A stretch of 11,299 bases of DNA. It comes from Deltaproteobacteria bacterium (GTDB taxonomy: Bacteria; Myxococcota; Myxococcia; Myxococcales; Myxococcaceae). Location of the stretch: NCBI GenBank assembly GCA_016875515.1, contig VGRA01000043.1, positions 1 to 11,299 on the forward strand. Direction: 5' to 3'. The translations under genes were made by a program, and so were the position numbers. The notes below the pieces were generated by a model. That model searched no databases. It had not been told where the DNA came from and was given only the letters and a program-made list of their open reading frames with translations. Of the stretch, positions 6,409 to 11,299 are shown piece after piece (the first letter of the stretch is position 1; each line of letters opens with the position of its first letter).

Positions 6409-6475
6409 CCCCGGAGTGGACGTAGAGCGAAGGCTGTCAGGTTGCCGCCGGACTTCAGGCCTGTCCACCTCCGGG
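6409..6475 (-). promoter_or_regulatory. Long inverted repeat between the MarR stop and the lipoprotein start
   Basis: On the minus strand CCCGGAGGTGGAC (6475-6463) can pair with GTCCACTCCGGG (6421-6410) as 12 base pairs with one bulged G, around a 41-base loop. The 5' arm starts three bases after the MarR stop codon. The 3' arm includes the GGGG that lies seven bases before the lipoprotein ATG and is its only visible ribosome binding site. There is no T-run, so an intrinsic terminator is unlikely. A translational control element or a protein-binding site fits better. The pairing is seen; the role is inferred. Confidence 0.4.
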
Positions 6476-6477
6476 CC

Positions 6478-6951
6478 TCAGCGTCCCGCCGCCCCCCGCG
6501 CAAGGCCATCCACCAACTGCGCCAACGCCCGCTTCAGCGCGTCCCGCTGGCGGGCAGACATCCCCCTCGTCGCCAGGCCGTCCACGGACCGCAGCGCCTT
6601 CTGGGCGCGGGCAAGCCGCCGGGACCCTTCCGGCGTGAGGAACACCTCGAGCAGCCGCAGGTGCACCGGGTGGGGCCGGCGCCGCACCCAGCCCCGCCTC
6701 TCCATCTGCACCAGCGAGGCGGCCACGCCCGGCACGGACAGGTGCGCGCGCCGCGCCAACTCAGAGCCGCTCAGCCCGGGGGCCTGCTGGAGCAGCGACA
6801 ACAGCACCACCTGGGAGCGTGTCAGCCCCGCTCGAGAGAGGGCCTCGTCGCCAGCGCGCTCGAAGAGCCGCTGCGCGCGCCAGACAAGCTGCCCCATGCT
6901 CGTCACCTTCAGCCGGGAGCTGCCAGGTTTTTTTGCTCTGGTCACAGACAT
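6478..6951 (-). CDS. MarR-family transcriptional regulator
   Basis: This 157-residue winged-helix protein is the usual MarR length. The N-terminal helices (20-40, MGQLVWRAQRLFERAGDEAL) form the dimer interface. L43-T-R-S-Q-V-V-L-L-S-L-L-Q-Q-A and GLSGSELARRAHLSVPGVAASLVQMERRGWVRR (59-91) are the helix-turn-helix and start of the wing. LTPEGSRRLARAQ (105-117) is the conserved segment after the wing. The wing itself (RRPHPVHLRLLEV) lacks the common D-x-R, so DNA contacts there may differ. An ATG at 6897 is a possible alternative start and would drop an 18-residue basic tail coded by AT-rich DNA. No ligand can be named. The gene lies 76 bp upstream of the surface lipoprotein gene on the same strand and may regulate it and itself. 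Confidence 0.88.
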   Translation of the reverse strand: MSVTRAKKPGSSRLKVTSMGQLVWRAQRLFERAGDEALSRAGLTRSQVVLLSLLQQAPGLSGSELARRAHLSVPGVAASLVQMERRGWVRRRPHPVHLRLLEVFLTPEGSRRLARAQKALRSVDGLATRGMSARQRDALKRALAQLVDGLARGAAGR

Positions 6952-6955
6952 GTCT
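6946..6955. promoter_or_regulatory. Perfect palindrome AGACATGTCT over the MarR start codon
   Basis: This 10-bp perfect palindrome has the MarR start codon ATG at its centre. It lies in the most AT-rich stretch of the window (about 6927-6990). MarR proteins bind palindromes and often repress themselves, so it could be an autoregulatory operator, but 10 bp is short for that family and chance is possible. No convincing -35/-10 pair was found upstream. Confidence 0.25.
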
Positions 6956-7411
6956 CTTTTTTCAGGCTTATCTCGTTTTCACCATTTGCGCCCCGGCATG
7001 ACGCAGTGGAGCGGGCGCTGAAATCACGGTTCCACGGCTGCGCGTCGGCCAGGGCGTTCACGACTCTCGTGGTGCCATATGCCCACTGCCGCCACCCGGG
7101 ACCGGCCGAGGGCGGAGGCCACCCTCGAGTCGTGGCCGTGCACGCCCGGCGGGCCCGCACCCGGTGGCCCCGAGACGCCGCCGTGCGGCTCACCCTGCGC
7201 GGCTGGCAGTTCTCCATGCCGGGTGGCGAGGACAAGGCGCCCAGGACCGGTCCGTGGGGCCACCTGTGCAGAAGTCTCTGCCACTTGAAGCGGCCGAAAG
7301 TCCTGCCAGGGTTTGCACTGCCGTTCCTTCCCCGCCTCGGGCGCTTTATCGCAGGGCGACCCTCTGGAGACGCAGGAGCGACGCGCCGCGCACCCGCGCC
7401 ACGGCCAGCCC
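6952..7411. other. Intergenic stretch without a convincing gene
   Basis: This is about 460 bp between the start of the MarR gene and the end of nadE, both on the minus strand. It must hold the MarR promoter and any nadE terminator. Its base composition is less GC-rich than its neighbours and third positions are not G/C-biased over any full open frame. A short odd-centre palindrome CACGA-CTC-TCGTG lies at 7059-7071. No T-tailed hairpin was seen after the nadE stop. No tRNA-like fold was recognised. It may contain a decayed gene or a small RNA, but nothing here supports one. Confidence 0.5.
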
Positions 7412-9304
7412 CTACCCCTCTTCCATCCACTCGTTCCCCATCACCACCGGCAACTGCAGCGCCCGCTCGCGGTCCAGGTCCAGGTTCCCCACGTGCAGCG
7501 TCAGCGGCGCCTGCACCCACTTGTAGATGCTGCGGGTGAACAGCCGGGTGAACTTCTCCACGTGTGCCGCCACGGTGACTTCCCCCAGCTCCGGGAACAT
7601 CTGACCCACGACTTCGCGCACCTCGTCCGGCGCCAGCTTCTCCGCGGCGAACAGGTAGAAGCAGGCGTCCAGCACCGGGAAGGGCATCAGCTCCGCCTCG
7701 CCGGACTGGTTCGGCGCCAGCTCCGGCCCGGCCGGGCGCGCCAGCACCTGCCGGATGCCCTCGGAGCCGGTCTGCTCTTGAAGGTACGCGAGCAGGTAGT
7801 TCACCACCGTCTTCGGCAGGTTGGCGATGACGGACAGAGCCCCCTCCAGGTCCCCGCCCACGGTGGTGTACCCCACCGCCCGCTCGCTCATGTTCCCCGT
7901 CTGCAGGAACAGTCCACCGGAGGAGTTGCTCCAGTTCCACATCCGCTGACCGCGCAGCCGCGCCTGGATGTTCTGCTCGGTGAGCGCCGTCACCGGCTGC
8001 CCCTTCAGCATGGCCCGCGTGGCCTCCAGCTCCCGCTCGAACGCCGCGTCAATCTCCACCACCTCGAACGGGACGCCCAGCTCCCGGCAGATGGACTCCG
8101 CCGCCGCCCGCGTGTGGGACGAGCTGTAGCGGGACGGCATGTAGAACGCCTGCAACAACGTTCCAGGCGCCTCCGGACGCACCCGCTGCGCGTACCTGTG
8201 CGCCACCAGCAGCGCCAGCAGGCTGTCCCGCCCACCGGAGAGCGCCAGTCCAATGCACCGGAAGCCCCCCGTCTTCTCGAAGTAGTCCCCCACCCCCAGC
8301 GACAGCGCCTCCAGCAGTTCCTCACAGAACGCCCCCCGCGCGCCGCCTGCAACGTGCACCTCGGGCGGCGGGAGGAAGAAGCTGCCGTGCGCGGGCACGG
8401 GGTAGCGCAGGCCCGCGCGCTCGGTGGTGAAGCCCTCCACTGCCACCCGCCGCACCGGAGTGCCCTTGGCCATGGACTCCACCCGGTCGTTGCGCCAGGT
8501 AGTGGCCTCGCCGCGCAGCCGCGCCGTGCGGTCCAGGTCCACCACCGCCGCGGCGTACCCCTCGCGGAAGCGGGTCGCCTCCAGCACCATCTTCCCGTTC
8601 TGGTTGAGGAAGCCCCCACCATCGAACACCAGGCCGTCGTTGGCCCCCACCAGGTTGGCGTAGGCGAGCGTCACCTGGCAGTCCGCGGCGCGCTGGGACA
8701 CCAGCTCCCGCCGGCTGCCGTGCACCCCCACGCGGAACGGGGAGGCGGACAGGTTCACCACCAACTCCGCCCCGGCAAACGTCCGCCGCCGCAGCGGCCC
8801 CTCGGGGCTCCAGAGGTCCTCGCACACCTCCGTCCCCAGCACCCCGAAGTCGAACTCGAAGACGAGGTCCCCGAGCGGCACCCCGCGGTGCAGCGCTTCC
8901 ATTCCCGCCGCCCCGGGGGTGAACGTGCGCCCCTCGTAGAAGACGTTGTAGGTGGGCAGCTTCTCCTTGGGCACCAACCCCAGCACGCGCCCACCCGCCA
9001 CCACCGCCGCGCAGTTGAAGCGCAGCCCCTCGTGGGCCACCGTCACCCCCACCACGAACACCGTGCGCGCCTCCGCCGTCTGCTCCGCGAAGCGCTGCAG
9101 CGCCTCCCACTGCGCCTCCACGAAGCGCTGCCACTGCACCAGGTCCTCCTGCGCGTAGCCGCCGAGCACCTGCTCGGGGAGGACGCCCACCGTCACCCCG
9201 TCAGCCGCCATTCGGCGGGCCAGCGCCACGGCGCGGGCGGTGTTGGCGTGGACGGCGCCGACCTTGGCGTTGACGGAGGCGAGGGCAACCTGGACGAGGC
9301 GCAT
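7412..9304 (-). CDS. nadE: Glutamine-dependent NAD+ synthetase
   Basis: This 630-residue two-domain enzyme makes NAD+ from deamido-NAD+, ATP and glutamine, the last step of NAD+ synthesis, in the cytoplasm. The N-terminal nitrilase-type amidase (about 1-290) shows the catalytic triad: Glu44 in LPEQVLGGY, Lys113 in VPKEKLPTYNVFYE, and Cys161 in GTEVCEDLW. It releases ammonia from glutamine. The C-terminal synthetase has the ATP P-loop SGGRDS at 356-361, an adenine/NaAD-site region at about 388-400 (YMPSRYSSSHTR), and the conserved TGNMSERAVGYTTVGGD (469-485) plus LPKTVV. Length and order match the bacterial glutamine-dependent class. The ATG at 9304 begins the conserved N terminus (MRLVQVALAS); its ribosome binding site is weak. 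It follows the START-domain gene by 17 bp and is probably co-transcribed with it. Confidence 0.95.
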   Translation of the reverse strand: MRLVQVALASVNAKVGAVHANTARAVALARRMAADGVTVGVLPEQVLGGYAQEDLVQWQRFVEAQWEALQRFAEQTAEARTVFVVGVTVAHEGLRFNCAAVVAGGRVLGLVPKEKLPTYNVFYEGRTFTPGAAGMEALHRGVPLGDLVFEFDFGVLGTEVCEDLWSPEGPLRRRTFAGAELVVNLSASPFRVGVHGSRRELVSQRAADCQVTLAYANLVGANDGLVFDGGGFLNQNGKMVLEATRFREGYAAAVVDLDRTARLRGEATTWRNDRVESMAKGTPVRRVAVEGFTTERAGLRYPVPAHGSFFLPPPEVHVAGGARGAFCEELLEALSLGVGDYFEKTGGFRCIGLALSGGRDSLLALLVAHRYAQRVRPEAPGTLLQAFYMPSRYSSSHTRAAAESICRELGVPFEVVEIDAAFERELEATRAMLKGQPVTALTEQNIQARLRGQRMWNWSNSSGGLFLQTGNMSERAVGYTTVGGDLEGALSVIANLPKTVVNYLLAYLQEQTGSEGIRQVLARPAGPELAPNQSGEAELMPFPVLDACFYLFAAEKLAPDEVREVVGQMFPELGEVTVAAHVEKFTRLFTRSIYKWVQAPLTLHVGNLDLDRERALQLPVVMGNEWMEEG

Positions 9305-9321
9305 AGGGCTGACGGAGCCTA

Positions 9322-10068
9322 CTACCGGGGGGCGCGCCGCCGGGCCTCCGCCTCGCGCATCTCCATGCGGCGCAGCGCCTCCTTCTGGACCGCCCGAAGG
9401 GTGTCCCGCACGCCGGTGCGGTTGGCCATGTTGGCCGCGAACGCCGGCAACATGCCCCCAGGGTCCACCGCGAAGCGGTACACGACGTAGGACCGGACCG
9501 GCCCGCGCGCCAGCACCGTCCAGCTTCCGTCGTTGGTGCGCAGCCGCACCGTGCCTGACCGCTCGGGCAGGTAGTCCGGCACCGCCGCCCACTGGTTGCG
9601 GAACGCGCCCCGCCCGTCCGGGGACAGCACCTGCAGCACGTTCACCTTCACCACGTAGTCCCGCGGCGCCACGAAGGGCAGCTCCAGCCGGGTGTAGACG
9701 GTGCGCCCGCCGTCCGGCTCCGTCTGCCCCACGAAGCGGCTCTCCTTGCAGTAGGGCATGAAGGACGGATAGCGCTCGTTGTCCATCAGCGCCGCCTGGA
9801 TGTCCTGTGCAGGAACATCCAATTCCCCCTCGGCCCAGAGGTCCCGGATGCTGGAGCCGGGGCGCGTGCGGGAGCGGACGGGGACGGGGTCCGTCCCGAG
9901 CAACTCCCAGCCCTCCTCCTCGGGCGTCCGCTGGACGGGGCCTTGCACGCCCGGCACCCCGGTGTGGGCAGGGGAGAGCTCCGGCCCCGGCCTGTCCTGC
10001 TCCGCCCACGCCGCCCCGGTACCCCACAGGGCGAGGAGCGCCAGCTGGGTGCAGGCGGGGTGCTTCAC
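9322..10068 (-). CDS. Secreted START-domain (SRPBCC) protein
   Basis: This 248-residue protein starts with GTG. Residues 1-22 look like a Sec signal peptide (LALLALWGTGAAWA) with a likely cut after AWA. A Pro-rich linker follows to about residue 50. Residues about 50-235 match a START lipid-binding domain: W54-E-L-L, the D-N-E-R-Y-P-S-F-M-P-Y-C-K-E-S segment at 96-110, ELPFVAPRDYVVKVNV (129-144) typical of the family's P-F-x-x-x-R-D-x-V, and a final amphipathic helix after GGMLPAFAANMANR. START domains hold lipids or other hydrophobic ligands; the ligand is unknown. The signal peptide points to the periplasm. There is one unpaired Cys107 in the mature part. It lies 93 bp downstream of the LON-domain gene and 17 bp upstream of nadE on the same strand. 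Confidence 0.88.
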   Translation of the reverse strand: MKHPACTQLALLALWGTGAAWAEQDRPGPELSPAHTGVPGVQGPVQRTPEEEGWELLGTDPVPVRSRTRPGSSIRDLWAEGELDVPAQDIQAALMDNERYPSFMPYCKESRFVGQTEPDGGRTVYTRLELPFVAPRDYVVKVNVLQVLSPDGRGAFRNQWAAVPDYLPERSGTVRLRTNDGSWTVLARGPVRSYVVYRFAVDPGGMLPAFAANMANRTGVRDTLRAVQKEALRRMEMREAEARRRAPR

Positions 10069-10161
10069 GGCTCGTATTGGACTCCCTCGCCCGTGGGGCT
10101 GTCCAGAACGCTTACCGTTGCGCCGCGCGTCACGGCCTGCTTCCGGCCACTTGGCGCTGCT

Positions 10162-10827
10162 TCAGTTGGGCAGTCCCACCGGGCGGGCCCGGGTGCGCAG
10201 CTGGGCGAGCACCTCTGACAGGTCCTCCATCACCGCCTCGAGGCGCACACCGGGGGACAGCTGCTCGAACAGCTCGCGCCGGCGCTCCGGGTCTGCCACC
10301 ACGGCGGCGGCCACCCTGTCCGCGAGCGCCCCGCCGCGGGCCTGCGCCCCCTCGTGCACGAGCACCTGCGCCACCTCGCGGGGCAGCAGTGTCGCCAGCT
10401 CCATCAGGGCCTGCCGCACCGGCGTCTCCCCGGGCAGTACGGCGTGCACCTCCTCCACCGGCTCGGCAGACACCTCGCGGTAAAGCCCTTCCTGCGGGTG
10501 CTCGGACAGCAGCCGCACCCGCAGCCGCCCCTCCAGCACCAGGTTGAAGCGCCCGCCGGGCAGCGGCTCGTGCCACTGGATGACCCCCGCGCAGGCCAGG
10601 GAGCGCAGCACGGGGCGCCCCTCTCCATCCAGCGCCCCGTCCTCCACCCCGGCCAGGGCAAGGACGCCGTCCCCGGCCAGCGCGTCCCGCACCAGGGCGC
10701 GGTACCGCGGCTCGAAGATGTGCAACGGCATGGCAATGCTGGGGAAGAGGACCGCCGGCGGGAGGGGAAACACCTTCAGCCGGGGCAGGGCGGCCCGGAC
10801 GCGCTCGGTGGGGTTGGCGATGGACAC
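10162..10827 (-). CDS. Stand-alone LON substrate-binding-domain protein
   Basis: This 221-residue protein carries the N-terminal domain of Lon protease without its ATPase or protease parts. Seen: LPRLKVFPLPPAVLFPS (14-30), then the hallmark MPLHIFEPRYRALVRDAL (33-50), a GVIQWHEPLPGGRFNLVLEG strand pair, and a helical C-terminal half from about 130. Such stand-alone LON-domain proteins are common in bacteria; they may bind unfolded protein or other ligands, but no reaction is established. The GTG at 10827 is the only reasonable start for the conserved region. Oddly, the purine run GGGAGG abuts the GTG with no spacer, so initiation may be inefficient or leaderless-like. It is divergent from the DedA-type gene across 57 bp. 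Confidence 0.88.
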   Translation of the reverse strand: MSIANPTERVRAALPRLKVFPLPPAVLFPSIAMPLHIFEPRYRALVRDALAGDGVLALAGVEDGALDGEGRPVLRSLACAGVIQWHEPLPGGRFNLVLEGRLRVRLLSEHPQEGLYREVSAEPVEEVHAVLPGETPVRQALMELATLLPREVAQVLVHEGAQARGGALADRVAAAVVADPERRRELFEQLSPGVRLEAVMEDLSEVLAQLRTRARPVGLPN

Positions 10828-10884
10828 CCTCCCTACATAACGGGGCGTGCGCCCGGCCGCCGCGGAGTTAAGGTGCGCGCCCCC
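10828..10884. promoter_or_regulatory. Divergent promoter region between the LON-domain and DedA-type genes
   Basis: These 57 bp must hold the control signals for at least one of two diverging genes. Its only A/T-rich spot is TACATAA at about 10834-10840, which could act as a -10 element on either strand; no matching -35 is evident. AAGG lies upstream of the DedA-type ATG at a rather long spacing. This is a location call only. Confidence 0.35.
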
Positions 10885-11299
10885 ATGAACTCACCCCCTC
10901 CGACTCCCGAGCCTGCCTCCCTCCCCCAGAGCTGGTACCGCCGCCTCTACGCCCGGGTGCAGGCCTACTCGGAGACGAAGTACGCGGTGGCGGCCTTCAC
11001 GGGGGTGGCCTTCCTGGATGCCTCCGTCTTCCCGGTGCCGCCCTTTGCGCTGATGGTGCCCATGGTGCTGTCCCAGCCGCGCAGCTGGCTGAAGCTGTCC
11101 GCGCTGGGCATTGCCTCCTCGGTGGTGGGGGGCCTTGCCGGCTACGCCCTGGGCTCCGGGGTGCACGGCGTGCTGGAGCTCCTGCACATGGACCTGTCCG
11201 TCCCGATGAACGGCGCCGTGGCCACGCGGCTGGGGGTGGCCGGCCAGTCGGTGGGCGGGCTGCTCGGCAGCAACCTCTGGGTGCTCATCCTCATGGCCT
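10885..11299 (+). CDS. YqaA/DedA-type (SNARE-associated/VTT) membrane protein, N-terminal part
   Basis: 138 codons are visible before the right edge. After a Pro-rich cytoplasmic tail, residues about 17-60 hold the family motif F-L-D-A-S-V-F-P-V-P-P-F-A-L-M-V-P, the re-entrant, P-P-containing segment of YqaA-type proteins (normally F-x-E-S/A...F-P-x-P-P; Asp stands for Glu here). Residues about 72-96 form a transmembrane helix with G-G-L-A-G-Y-A-L-G, the conserved G-x-x-x-G-Y. A further hydrophobic segment begins at the edge (NLWVLILMA). DedA/VTT proteins act in lipid carrier or phospholipid movement and membrane homeostasis in other bacteria; the substrate of this branch is not known. The start ATG is the first in the frame. 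It is truncated only by the window. Confidence 0.85.
   Translation, partial: MNSPPPTPEPASLPQSWYRRLYARVQAYSETKYAVAAFTGVAFLDASVFPVPPFALMVPMVLSQPRSWLKLSALGIASSVVGGLAGYALGSGVHGVLELLHMDLSVPMNGAVATRLGVAGQSVGGLLGSNLWVLILMA

Noticed and set aside
6905..6935. CAGC-GCTG hairpin followed by a T7 run, terminator-like on the plus strand
   Set aside because: The stem is only four base pairs, the T-run is not adjacent, it lies within the MarR coding region, and no plus-strand gene ends there.
7024..7284. 86-residue minus-strand open frame in the same gap
   Set aside because: Third codon positions are not G/C-biased as in every real gene here; P/G/R-rich composition.
7203..7290. Sigma-54-like TGGCA...GC elements on both strands
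   Set aside because: The distance between the GG and GC pairs is 11 and not 10 bases in both cases, which breaks the strict sigma-54 spacing.
7079..7400. Possible small plus-strand gene before nadE's end (a frame containing RLTLRGWQFSMPGGEDKAPR)
   Set aside because: A short part has reasonable third-position bias, but there is no ribosome binding site, the frame has no stop until well inside nadE, and nothing is recognisable.
7313..9490. 725-residue plus-strand open frame opposite nadE
   Set aside because: It is an antisense shadow of an unmistakable NadE with all catalytic motifs; the plus product is low-complexity R/H/P/L-rich.
9305..10027. Upstream extension of the nadE frame to 871 residues
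   Set aside because: The extra part overlaps the START-domain gene in another frame and has shadow-like composition; the conserved NadE N terminus begins at 9304.

Overview
The window is very GC-rich, with strong G/C at third codon positions, frequent GTG and occasional TTG starts, and long antisense shadow ORFs. Together with the protein types (DUF7151/leucine-rich-repeat surface lipoprotein, secreted START-domain protein, stand-alone LON-domain protein, many lipoproteins) this suggests a myxobacterium of the Myxococcus/Corallococcus/Archangium kind. That assignment is inferred from style, not from a marker gene. No tRNA, rRNA, CRISPR array, insertion sequence or prophage gene was seen.

Layout. 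(1) 1-651, minus: the N-terminal part of a DUF2804 protein running off the left edge. (2) 788-3900, plus: a tight six-gene run, very likely one operon: a small lipoprotein, an EcsC-like hydrophobic protein, a minimal GGDEF-type protein with a GGDDF active-site loop, an Asp-box (BNR) beta-propeller-like protein, a polymerase-beta-type nucleotidyltransferase, and a 68-residue protein of unknown function. Most junctions are stop/start overlaps (GTGA) or gaps of a few bases. This is the best candidate here for an undescribed gene set. (3) 3887-6951, minus: from upstream to downstream, a MarR-family regulator, a large leucine-rich-repeat lipoprotein gene broken in two by an in-frame TAG at 5298-5300, and a YdeI/DUF1801 protein. 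The YdeI gene meets the plus-strand operon tail to tail with a 14-bp overlap. (4) 6952-7411: about 460 bp without a convincing gene, holding the MarR upstream region. (5) 7412-10827, minus: glutamine-dependent NAD+ synthetase (NadE), a secreted START-domain protein and a LON-domain protein. (6) 10885-11299, plus: the N-terminal part of a YqaA/DedA-type membrane protein running off the right edge, divergent from the LON-domain gene across 57 bp.

How the genes fit together. The lipoprotein, the EcsC-like protein and the DedA-type protein point to envelope functions. The degenerate GGDEF protein suggests a c-di-GMP link, either as a weak enzyme or as a binder or scaffold. NadE is the only gene with a firmly known metabolic role (last step of NAD+ synthesis). 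The MarR gene lies directly upstream of the broken surface lipoprotein gene and may control it; a 12-bp stem between them could hide that gene's ribosome binding site.
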